From contig CALBTC010000274.1 in assembly GCA_937967805.1 (NCBI GenBank), positions 1 through 12,910 on the forward strand: a stretch of DNA of 12,910 nt, given 5' to 3'. The notes under the pieces were generated by a model, which ran no database searches, was not told where the DNA came from, and worked only from the letters and a program-made list of their open reading frames with translations. Shown one piece after another: positions 6,531 through 12,910 of this stretch. The translations under genes were made by a program, and so were the position numbers. Every line of letters starts with the position of its first letter. The first letter of the stretch is position 1. The DNA comes from an uncultured Anaerolineaceae bacterium. GTDB taxonomy: Bacteria; Chloroflexota; Anaerolineae; Promineifilales; Promineifilaceae.

Positions 6531-7219
6531 TGACCCGTACATCCCATCGTTGGCAAAGCAAACCGGGCAACTTCGACACCCTGCACGCCGGATACCGCTT
6601 CCGGGCAGATAATGCCTATGGCATTCCCGCCTTGCGCCATACGCCTGTCAGCCAGGTGCCCGGCTGGCTGGTTCCCTACCGGCAGCGCATCCGGGCCAAT
6701 GAACCGCTGGATGACGGCTGCGTGCATTTTTTCCTCGATGATTACCGCTTCGAGACCGTCTGGAACCGGCCTCACACAGCATTGGCAGCGTTGGCCCCTT
6801 ATCAGATGCTGTTGACGCCGGACTTCTCTCTCTACCGGGATTGGCCGCTGACGCTGCAGCTGTGGAACGTCTACCGCAACCGCTGGTGCGGCCGTTTCTG
6901 GCAGGAGGAAGGCTTTACCGTCATTCCTACGGTGAGCTGGAGTACGGCCGTTTTCTACGACTTCTGCTTTCTGGGCGTGCCCCGGCGCAGCGTGGTGGCC
7001 GTGTCGGCCGTGGGCGTCAATCTGGACGGGCCGTTGGAGTATCGGCTGTTTGTGGATGGATTTGCGGAAATGGTGCGGCGGCTGGAGCCGTTGGTGGTGC
7101 TGAGTTACGGCCGTTTGCCCGCCGTCTGCCACGAACTGGTGGAAGTTGTCACCTATCCGACGCGCTGGACCAACATTCGCGCGGCGCGGCGGGAGCGGCA
7201 TCGCGAAGGGGGTGGGTAG
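6530..7219 (+). CDS. DUF4417 family protein
   Basis: This 229-residue protein has the conserved core of DUF4417: FFLDDYRFETVWNRP (68-81), LLTPDFSLYRDWP (94-106), WNVYRNRWCGRFWQ (112-125) and VIPTVSW (131-137). ATG 6530 overlaps the coupling-protein stop as TGATG, with AAGGA 9 nt upstream; the TTG codon at 6527 is a less likely start. Its own stop overlaps the GTG of the next gene. DUF4417 proteins occur on phages, plasmids and integrative elements, and I know no established biochemical role. Tight coupling to the coupling protein and the polymerase-like gene suggests a part in DNA transfer or in processing incoming DNA. That is inferred from context only. Confidence 0.8.
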   Translation: MTRTSHRWQSKPGNFDTLHAGYRFRADNAYGIPALRHTPVSQVPGWLVPYRQRIRANEPLDDGCVHFFLDDYRFETVWNRPHTALAALAPYQMLLTPDFSLYRDWPLTLQLWNVYRNRWCGRFWQEEGFTVIPTVSWSTAVFYDFCFLGVPRRSVVAVSAVGVNLDGPLEYRLFVDGFAEMVRRLEPLVVLSYGRLPAVCHELVEVVTYPTRWTNIRAARRERHREGGG

Positions 7220-9642
7220 TGGGCGGACGTGGCGCAGCCAGCGGCGGGGAAGTTATTTTACCGGAAGCAATTCTCGCCGGCCTGCCTTACAACGTTACCA
7301 GTTTTAACGACGATCGCGGTGGCGCGACGTTCCCCTTCCTCGAGCAGACCCAACGCGCTTGGCGCATTCTCACCCGGCCGGTGGACGAAACGACCGCGCC
7401 CCATGCTGCGCATACGTTTGGCAAGGCGGGTGAAACCCGCCCACCTACTCTGCGTTGGGTCAACGGCAGTCAGGTCAGCGATCTGTATGTGGACGGGATG
7501 ACGACAGAGCAATTTCTGGAGGCAACCGGGTTGCGGCTGGATATGCACAAAGGCGGCTTTGTGTTGTCCAAGCGGATCTCGCGCCTTATGCGCCCCCATT
7601 TTGTCAGCGGCTTCTTTGCCCCCGAGGATGTGCGCGTGGCCTACATGGCACAATCCCCGGCGGAAGCGAAAGTATGGGATGGCGCGGGCCTGATTTCCCG
7701 GCGCATGTTGAAAAAAATGATGCTGTCTGAGGAGTTGTCGCCTGCCAAGCGGGAGCGACTGGAAACGGAGCTGCGCCGTGCTCAGCGGGTGGAGTTTACG
7801 GTGATGACGCCCAAAGGGCAGGACAAAGGGCATGCCATCGTGGCTGATGATTTGCGAGACGAGAACGGCCGTCCCGTAGACTTCCTCCTACCCCAGGACA
7901 CCAAGAAAGAGGTGCGGTTGGATAACGGCCGTACCTTTGTCGGCCTCAGCTTCGTCCATGGCCACAACGACATGCGCCTGGACATTCAGAGCCTCATCAA
8001 TCTCCATCCCTTCTTTCAGGAAGACCAACTGTTGGATTGGCTAAAAGATGAAGGCAACTTGTTTGTCCAAGCTGTAGAAACCGGGCAGGTGGCCGAAGCA
8101 ATGGGTAGGATTGATCGCCACACCACGCTCGAAGAGGTGCAGGCGTGGCCACTCCGCGAATATTTCGCCAGCGGCGGCCACCCGATGTGGTTCCGCAGCC
8201 ACGTCAAGAGTCTGCTGAACCAGCATCTGAAGCGGCTGAATCACAGCACGTTGGAAAAGATGCGGCTGCCCATTCCCGGTGGCCGCCATTACGTCATGCC
8301 GGCGGTCGTGGGGCAGCGGGCGGGGATCAAAGGGCTGGACGTGCCCAGAGGCTACATTCACATTGATGACAAGCGCGGCACCGCCTGGGTTAATGACGAC
8401 GACTGGCTGGCGCTGTCAGATTCGCCCAAAGACGAGGGCATCGCCGGGATTCTGGGCGGGGCTGACAACGATGACGCCCTCTGGCTGCACCCGTTCACCG
8501 ACCACGACGGTCAGCGTAAGGTGTTAGCCTGGCGCAGCCCCAACCAGGTGGGGGAATATGTGATTCTCAAGCCGACGCCCGATTCCCAGGCGTTGTCCTG
8601 GACGACGAATGTGAATGATTCAGGTGAGCGGGAAACAGCCAGCACTGAGCGGCTTAACGAAGTTAAGCAAGCCGAAGTGGCCGTTTATCCGCCTGCCGAC
8701 AGCCGCAAGCTGCCGCCGCGCGTGGATTTTGTCGAGACAGCGTATCTGGGATTGGTAGACCCGGAGTCTGCTGGGAATTTGGGTGTGGGCGAGGCTTACA
8801 GTGTCGATGTGATGGAAACGGCCGTTGCCCAGGCGATTGCCAATCAGGGCGCTTTGGGCATGTACTGTAATTCATTGATGCTCAACAAGGCACTGTACGG
8901 CCGTTTACCGGCCAATCCCCCTGCCCCGCTAGAGGATATTATTGACAGCGCCGTGAAAACGGGCGCAGACTTGAGTCAAGTCGTGTTGTGGAACTATGCG
9001 AACTCGCGCGAGATTCTGGAAAGCAAAACTCCCATTCCGGCGCTGTTGCACCAGCGGCTAAGCGTGGATTGGTCCGACAAGGAAAATCGCCCTCCCCCAC
9101 CCCGTACAAGCAATCTGGTTGGAGAAGAAGGGCATTGGCTGGATAGACTGGAAGCCGGAGTGAAGGGTCACATCCAGGTGATGCAGGCAAAGCGCGATGA
9201 ACTCGTTAGCCAGGCGCGGCCGCCGCAGGCCGTGCTGGATGCGGCGCTGGCCGATCCGGAAGCCGTACAGCTGGGCGCGGGGTTGAATAAGGCATACGCG
9301 GCGGCTTTACACATGGGTAAAAAGGGGCAACACGCTAATGTCCTGGAGCGAGCCAGGGCCGCAGCGGAGGATTATCTGGCGCACTTCCCGACGGAACGGC
9401 GCGGGGCGATTTTGTTGGGGGCGTTGGCGAGCGTGAATGGGAAGGAGGATGGTGGGGAGGATACGGCCGGTTTGTTGTCGGAAAGCAAGGAGAAAACAAA
9501 CAAAATACAATTGGGCATTAGGCAAATGGCTGTGGCTCATGAAACGATTGAAGCGTTACGGGAGATTGATTTACTTGACGACATCATCTTGACCAAGGAA
9601 GGGCTGGTAGTCTTTCCGAAGGAAAAGAATGAACCCGAATAA
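7219..9642 (+). CDS. RdRP/YonO-like two-barrel RNA polymerase homologue, copy B (full length)
   Basis: The GTG at 7219 overlaps the preceding TAG by one base, with GAAGGGGG upstream, giving 807 residues. The open frame extends upstream to 6841, but only as a shadow of the DUF4417 gene. Motifs in order are VWDGAGLIS (152-160), like the DGxGxIS of RdRPs; TPKGQDKGHAIV (197-208), like GxKGV of the first double-psi barrel, with Lys203; PQDTKKEV with Lys229/230; LDIQSLINL (254 on), like the LNxQ linker; RLPIPGG (349-355), like RxP; GGADNDDALW (413-422), an Asp loop; NQGALGMYCNSLM (542-554); and IDSAVKTG (575-582), like AVDxxKTG. Seven blocks in the right order argue for a QDE-1/YonO-type RNA polymerase using DNA or RNA as template. 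The Asp loop is D-x-D-D, one residue short of D-b-D-G-D. The last 225 residues are helical and unassigned. Function is inferred; paralogy with copy A is plain. Confidence 0.7.
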   Translation: MGGRGAASGGEVILPEAILAGLPYNVTSFNDDRGGATFPFLEQTQRAWRILTRPVDETTAPHAAHTFGKAGETRPPTLRWVNGSQVSDLYVDGMTTEQFLEATGLRLDMHKGGFVLSKRISRLMRPHFVSGFFAPEDVRVAYMAQSPAEAKVWDGAGLISRRMLKKMMLSEELSPAKRERLETELRRAQRVEFTVMTPKGQDKGHAIVADDLRDENGRPVDFLLPQDTKKEVRLDNGRTFVGLSFVHGHNDMRLDIQSLINLHPFFQEDQLLDWLKDEGNLFVQAVETGQVAEAMGRIDRHTTLEEVQAWPLREYFASGGHPMWFRSHVKSLLNQHLKRLNHSTLEKMRLPIPGGRHYVMPAVVGQRAGIKGLDVPRGYIHIDDKRGTAWVNDDDWLALSDSPKDEGIAGILGGADNDDALWLHPFTDHDGQRKVLAWRSPNQVGEYVILKPTPDSQALSWTTNVNDSGERETASTERLNEVKQAEVAVYPPADSRKLPPRVDFVETAYLGLVDPESAGNLGVGEAYSVDVMETAVAQAIANQGALGMYCNSLMLNKALYGRLPANPPAPLEDIIDSAVKTGADLSQVVLWNYANSREILESKTPIPALLHQRLSVDWSDKENRPPPPRTSNLVGEEGHWLDRLEAGVKGHIQVMQAKRDELVSQARPPQAVLDAALADPEAVQLGAGLNKAYAAALHMGKKGQHANVLERARAAAEDYLAHFPTERRGAILLGALASVNGKEDGGEDTAGLLSESKEKTNKIQLGIRQMAVAHETIEALREIDLLDDIILTKEGLVVFPKEKNEPE

Positions 9643-9654
9643 TTAAATCGGGTT
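9632..9654 (-). terminator. Weak hairpin at the end of the Argonaute operon
   Basis: AACCCGA and TCGGGTT form a 7-bp stem across 9 A/T-rich bases. It lies between the convergent ends of copy B and the Argonaute gene. Read on the minus strand it is followed by CATTCTTTTCC, a poor U tract, so termination is possible but unproven. Confidence 0.35.
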
Positions 9655-9665
9655 GAAAAGATTTC

Positions 9666-11075
9666 TCACATATAATACTTGAAGTTGGTTAAAGGCTCCT
9701 GGGTTGCAGGAATTTCTCGCATAATATCTCCTACCAACCTGGAGAATCGAATAGTGATCGGCATGAGACCACCGAGCCTCGACGAGTTCCAGTTCATTTT
9801 CGTCAGGATCAATATTTCTTTGAGCAACCTATTACGCGGCGTATCTTGTCCAATATGATCGGCAATTTGGATTGGACTCGGAACATGCATCCCGTGAAAC
9901 TTGCCCAATTCGGAAACGTATCCGGTGGTATAGAGATAATCAATGTCCTCAACTGAGAAATGGGTACCTCTTAATGGTGGGTATTTGTTTGTCGTAATTA
10001 GCCGAACGATACTTTGAGGCGCTAGAGCCATCAGATCATAACGTCTGACATATTTTCGCAGGGCATCAGTAATCCCTTTGCGCTCCTGTGGCCAATATCG
10101 TGAGGTCTTGTGGACGACCACGCGCTGTGGAGTTTGTCCCATTTCGGCAATGTAGCGGTCAAGAACAAGTTCGATCAGTTGGTGTGCCTGTTCTTCCGTC
10201 AAGTGGGGAGAGGGAGTTCCTTCTTGGTCCGAATCCCAATCAAACTCGTAGCCACGAAGCACCAACCCGTCACCATGTTCGTCAAAGGCCTGAACAAGAC
10301 TTGTTTGCATTCTTGTGAACGCTGTACCAATAGGTCGAAAGAAGCTAATCCCAACATAGCAACTGCCTGGAGTAAGATCTATTGGTCCCCAGGGGGAGCC
10401 ACCAGCTTTGAAGTAGAGTCCAGTGAAGAAGTTCCAGTAGATTTTAGGGATTACGTCACCCGTTCTGTCCTCAATTGTGAGTTGGCGCAGTATTTGTGTG
10501 GGCAGCCGATACTTCATCGCTCTTACTTTGAACACCCGCCGCAAGTCGCGGTGGACACGGCCGAGTTCTTTGTCGATGTAGTCAGCAACACGACAGCGCT
10601 GATAAACGTCATCTGGAAGGGCAAGAACCACGTACTCTGGTGGTCTATCTTTGTCGGCTAAAAGCTTGAGTTTTTCATCAAGTAAATCAATTAGCGCGTC
10701 GAATCGTTCTCGCTGATAGCGAATGTTCATCACATTATCGATCTCAGTTTGATAGAGCTGGGCGAGCCAATCGTCGTCAAATAGCAGATCTGAACGAAAT
10801 CCCCTGTCGTTCTTAAATCCAGGGAAGCGGAGATAATTCTCATCGCCATCTACCCCATCAGCCCCACGTTCTATCCATTGACGCGCCTTGTCCATTGTTT
10901 CAGCTGAACCAATAAGCCCTACACGTATCTGTGATGGATGCTTGTCTAGCGGCGCATATGATTTAGGCCCTGCAGCGAGGATGCCATATCTGGGATCGAT
11001 ATGTTGGTAACCTTCAGCAAAAAGTAAAGAGGGTTCTTCAATATATTTACAGGTAATTTGGGGTGCCCTAGTCAT
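9666..11075 (-). CDS. Short prokaryotic Argonaute (MID-PIWI), catalytically substituted
   Basis: The start chosen is the ATG at 11075, which overlaps the HNH gene stop by 8 nt and has GGAAGG 8 nt upstream; the upstream ATG at 11135 lies deep in the HNH gene. The 469-residue product has no PAZ domain. The MID region includes KVRAMKYRLPTQIL (183-196), whose Lys and Gln residues resemble the guide 5'-phosphate pocket. The PIWI region has GLYFKAGGSPW (219-229), CYVGISFF (239-246), VVHKTSRYW (320-328), KMNWNSS (426-432) and a terminal MPITIRFSRLVGDIM (438-452). The first catalytic Asp of active Argonautes, normally in VGxD, is Ser244 here, so slicing is not expected. In such systems RNA-guided recognition of invader DNA by the Argonaute activates the partner effector. 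Family confidence is high. Confidence 0.9.
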   Translation of the reverse strand: MTRAPQITCKYIEEPSLLFAEGYQHIDPRYGILAAGPKSYAPLDKHPSQIRVGLIGSAETMDKARQWIERGADGVDGDENYLRFPGFKNDRGFRSDLLFDDDWLAQLYQTEIDNVMNIRYQRERFDALIDLLDEKLKLLADKDRPPEYVVLALPDDVYQRCRVADYIDKELGRVHRDLRRVFKVRAMKYRLPTQILRQLTIEDRTGDVIPKIYWNFFTGLYFKAGGSPWGPIDLTPGSCYVGISFFRPIGTAFTRMQTSLVQAFDEHGDGLVLRGYEFDWDSDQEGTPSPHLTEEQAHQLIELVLDRYIAEMGQTPQRVVVHKTSRYWPQERKGITDALRKYVRRYDLMALAPQSIVRLITTNKYPPLRGTHFSVEDIDYLYTTGYVSELGKFHGMHVPSPIQIADHIGQDTPRNRLLKEILILTKMNWNSSRLGGLMPITIRFSRLVGDIMREIPATQEPLTNFKYYM

Positions 11076-12417
11076 TTGTAAAGCCTTCCCATTCGTTTTC
11101 ATAATCTGCTTCGTCTTCATTATCTTCCTCTTCATCGAACTCCCATTCGGCGTCCTGGAAAAGCTGCTTAAACTCAGCTAAGCTGAAAAGCGTTTCAGGC
11201 AGATCTATGTTCTTAAATGGTTTGGCGTGTTCTTCCGGCATTCCCGGCCACTGTATCTCTGATTCCATAAGATTCGTCGAAATCTCGACATACTGGGGTG
11301 CTTTGCCGTAAGACAGCAAAATACGGGGCCGATCGTCGCTGAGAAAGCTGCGCCAAAACTGAATCTGGCCCAACAAATCGTAGTTAAAGCGGCGAGAAAC
11401 GGCACGAGTAACACGGCGACCGATTTTCTCGGAAGGATAAGGGGTAATGCCGTCCTGGGTGATATGCATTTCTGGTCGAACACTAAGGCACCAGTGATCA
11501 AGACCTACGTGGTGGAATTTCAAGGCAACTGCTAGATGAAACCAGTATCCTTTGCCAGCGCCAGTGCTTCGCGTTTGTGGTTCCCAAACTACCTTGCGCG
11601 AAGTCTTCGCCTGGTTAAGAGGCTGATAGGTTATCTCGACAGTCTCACCGGCTCGATCGGGGAAGAAGTAATAGCGATAGTGTCTACCATCCCAATTGAG
11701 ACCTTTTCGCCCAGTGAGTTTATTGAGGGATTGGTTCAGCAGCTGGACAAACCACCTTTCATAATCCGGATCTCGCCACCAATCACGTGTTTGATAACGA
11801 CTAATCTGATTTTTATCTCCGATGAGGTCGCGAAACGGATTCTTGTGGTAGCGTAAGTTGTTGAAACAATAGATACGGCCTTCCTGGATGATAAAGGGGG
11901 CAATGCTGCCATCCCGGGGGTGAATCACCTGTGCTTTTGCCTTGCCGTAATCAGACTGGGCCAGCTTACAGGGAGCAGCATAGATGTATTGTGGCATGTG
12001 TAGTACAGGAAAGAGAGAGCTGTAAATGGTCTCTTTTACGTAGGACTCCGATCGTTCATTAGCACGGCGCTTGGCGATAGCCTTTCCTGTGGCACTGTCT
12101 ACCAGTTGCTCGTGCTCTAGCTTCCATCGACGTAGCATTTCAACTGGATAGCTGGCCGGTTTGTCGTCCACAATATGGTGATGTTCCTCGCACAAGAGAA
12201 TGAGGTTGTCGTATAGGTCCCTTTCTTCTAAGGGCAAAGGATAGCTCCCTCGAGGACCATCAAGGCTTTTTGCTACGATATGAGCTACTTCCGAAATTGA
12301 AGTTGGCGAACTCGTTACGTCTGCCCTATAGACCAGCGACTTCGTACAGCCTGGAAACGCGCATCGATTGCCAGACTGTTGGTAAAGAATCCGAAGGTCT
12401 TTTTGTGAAATGCCCAT
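11068..12417 (-). CDS. HNH nuclease-APAZ effector of a short-Argonaute defence system
   Basis: The start chosen is the ATG at 12417 (449 residues), preceded by GGGGAG; the ATG at 12465 lacks a ribosome site. The N-terminal HNH domain shows Cys19 and Cys24, SEVAHI with His46, YDNLILLCEEHHHIVDD with Asn71, Cys76 and His79-81, a complete-looking zinc-braced HNH nuclease. From about residue 130 the protein resembles APAZ, the Argonaute N/L1/L2-like scaffold: WCLSVRPEMHITQDGITPYP, then RFNYDLLGQIQFWRSFL. It ends in a strongly acidic tail. It is the first gene of the operon and overlaps the Argonaute start. Short-pAgo systems pair the Argonaute with TIR, SIR2, DREN or HNH effectors fused to APAZ; the HNH version is thought to degrade DNA once activated. 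The architecture is seen here; activation by invader DNA is family knowledge. Confidence 0.88.
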   Translation of the reverse strand: MGISQKDLRILYQQSGNRCAFPGCTKSLVYRADVTSSPTSISEVAHIVAKSLDGPRGSYPLPLEERDLYDNLILLCEEHHHIVDDKPASYPVEMLRRWKLEHEQLVDSATGKAIAKRRANERSESYVKETIYSSLFPVLHMPQYIYAAPCKLAQSDYGKAKAQVIHPRDGSIAPFIIQEGRIYCFNNLRYHKNPFRDLIGDKNQISRYQTRDWWRDPDYERWFVQLLNQSLNKLTGRKGLNWDGRHYRYYFFPDRAGETVEITYQPLNQAKTSRKVVWEPQTRSTGAGKGYWFHLAVALKFHHVGLDHWCLSVRPEMHITQDGITPYPSEKIGRRVTRAVSRRFNYDLLGQIQFWRSFLSDDRPRILLSYGKAPQYVEISTNLMESEIQWPGMPEEHAKPFKNIDLPETLFSLAEFKQLFQDAEWEFDEEEDNEDEADYENEWEGFTND

Positions 12418-12516
12418 TTTCTCCCCAGAGAAATACAAGGTGATTGACAACACCAGGGTTGCCATCGACTAGCAACTAGATTTTAATGTAAAAGATAATT
12501 TTTATTGACTGAAGAT

Positions 12517-12545
12517 ATCATACCTAATTTTAGGCCGGATGTGTA
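12517..12545 (-). promoter_or_regulatory. Possible promoter of the HNH-Argonaute operon
   Basis: On the minus strand, TACACA (12545-12540) and TATGAT (12522-12517) are separated by 17 bp in an A+T-rich divergent gap. The -10 box matches consensus at 5 of 6 positions and the -35 box at 4 of 6. It would give a leader of about 90 nt before the ATG at 12417. Confidence 0.35.
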
Positions 12546-12609
12546 ATAGAGTACAATACAGTGTATATAAGTCCAAGTAGATACAATGGAGGCACCTGCG
12601 AGGAAAGTC

Positions 12610-12828
12610 ATGGTTGAGCAAGCAACGCCAGAGGTGATGAATGTAAATGAAGTCGCAGAATATCTGCGTGTGGCCCCAGCCACCATTTATCGTTTAGCAC
12701 AAAAAGGGCAGATTCCCTGCGGAAAAGTTGGGCGTTCCTGGCGATTTCATAAGGAAGCTATCGATCGGTGGATAGCTTCACACCCGAAGTTTTCCCATGG
12801 ATTTTCAGGGGAGACATCTGATGTCTAA
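12610..12828 (+). CDS. Small helix-turn-helix protein, excisionase/MerR-like (HTH_17)
   Basis: ATG 12610 has AGGA 5 nt upstream, giving 72 residues; the ATG at 12586 (80 residues) lacks a ribosome site. The sequence VMNVNEVAEYLRVAPATIYR, then LAQKGQIPCGKVGRSWRFHK and EAIDRWI, is the winged helix-turn-helix typical of excisionase-family DNA-binding proteins. Such proteins bend or regulate DNA in mobile elements, or act as small transcription regulators. It diverges from the HNH-Argonaute operon across about 190 bp and overlaps the next gene by 8 nt. It may therefore regulate the defence operon, the RadC gene or its own promoter. Which of these applies cannot be seen from sequence. Confidence 0.8.
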   Translation: MVEQATPEVMNVNEVAEYLRVAPATIYRLAQKGQIPCGKVGRSWRFHKEAIDRWIASHPKFSHGFSGETSDV

Positions 12829-12910
12829 GAAAGAGGATCGCAATGGCCATCGCTCACGATTGCGCGGAAAATTTCTTGCTGCTCCAAAAAAGTTGTCGGA
12901 TGTGCATCTT
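12821..12910 (+). CDS. radC: RadC/UPF0758 family protein, N-terminal fragment (runs off window)
   Basis: ATG 12821 overlaps the HTH gene stop by 8 nt and has GGGGAG 7 nt upstream. The 30 visible residues include GHRSRLRGKFLAAPKKLSDVHL. This matches the RadC N-terminal pattern GHRxRLRxRFL followed by LSD, just before the helix-hairpin-helix region. Full RadC proteins continue into a JAB/MPN metal-binding domain. Mobile-element copies are common beside defence and anti-restriction genes, and their role remains unclear. Only the start is present, so the metal-binding residues cannot be checked. Confidence 0.7.
   Translation, partial: MSKKEDRNGHRSRLRGKFLAAPKKLSDVHL

Larger units (their letters stand above)
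109..8904. repeat. Highly iterated palindrome ACGGCCGT (16 copies)
   Basis: Exact copies begin at 109, 832, 1174, 1331, 1627, 3846, 4099, 4411, 4698, 6458, 6944, 7107, 7865, 7925, 8818 and 8897. Nine are followed by a further T. They are read in all three codon phases (for example Tyr-Gly-Arg, Thr-Ala-Val, Lys-Arg-Pro), so codon choice alone does not explain them. None lies in 1635-3845 or after 8904. Confidence 0.85.

Noticed and set aside
5873..7201. 442-codon minus-strand open frame
   Set aside because: It lies antisense to the coupling protein and DUF4417 genes and has no recognisable motifs. Its length comes from high GC content.
6841..7218. N-terminal extension of copy B as an open frame back to 6841
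   Set aside because: This stretch overlaps the DUF4417 gene, whose protein has clear family motifs, and the extension itself is Gly/Ala/Arg-rich shadow sequence. GTG 7219 has a coupled start and a ribosome site.
10110..10661. 183-codon plus-strand open frame
   Set aside because: It is antisense to the MID-PIWI coding sequence and shows no family signal or ribosome site.
1..12910. CRISPR array, tRNA, rRNA or insertion sequence
   Set aside because: I saw no regularly spaced repeats, no tRNA-like cloverleaf, no rRNA sequence and no transposase with terminal repeats.

Overview
The window is bacterial DNA. It is GC-rich over roughly the first 9.6 kb and visibly richer in A+T from about 9.65 kb onward. 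The gene content is that of an integrative or mobilizable element, not core chromosome. The palindrome ACGGCCGT occurs 16 times before position 8905 and not at all after it, so the right-hand third looks like a separate acquisition. The host may be a Chloroflexota-type bacterium, but that is only an impression from composition and gene style.

Layout. 3-1910 is the 3' part of a large protein gene (copy A), closed by a strong intrinsic terminator. 2111-2539 is a single-stranded DNA-binding protein gene with its own terminator. 2614-2751 encodes a tiny membrane protein. 2790-3457 is a non-coding control region rich in structure: C-rich repeats that are G-quadruplex-capable on the minus strand, two tandem hairpins, a long inverted repeat that may be part of an oriT, a near-consensus sigma-70 promoter and an operator-like palindrome. 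3458-9642 is a tightly coupled five-gene operon: ribbon-helix-helix relaxosome protein, HUH relaxase, VirD4/TraG coupling protein with an apparent frameshift near its start, DUF4417 protein, and copy B of the large protein.

The most interesting content is the paralogous pair A and B. Copy B carries, in order, motifs resembling those of two-barrel RNA polymerases of the eukaryotic RdRP (QDE-1)/phage YonO type: DGxGxIS, GxxKG, LDIQ, RxPxPGG, an Asp-rich metal-loop-like DxDD, LGxxCN and (I)DxxVKTG. Copy A shows the C-terminal half of the same series. A polymerase of this kind, translationally coupled to conjugation genes and near an SSB, suggests RNA synthesis on transferred single-stranded DNA. 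This is inference.

9666-12417, on the minus strand, is a short prokaryotic Argonaute operon: an HNH-APAZ effector followed by a catalytically substituted MID-PIWI Argonaute. This matches the HNH-associated short-pAgo type of defence system. To its right, on the plus strand, are a small excisionase-type HTH protein and the start of a RadC-family gene that runs off the window.
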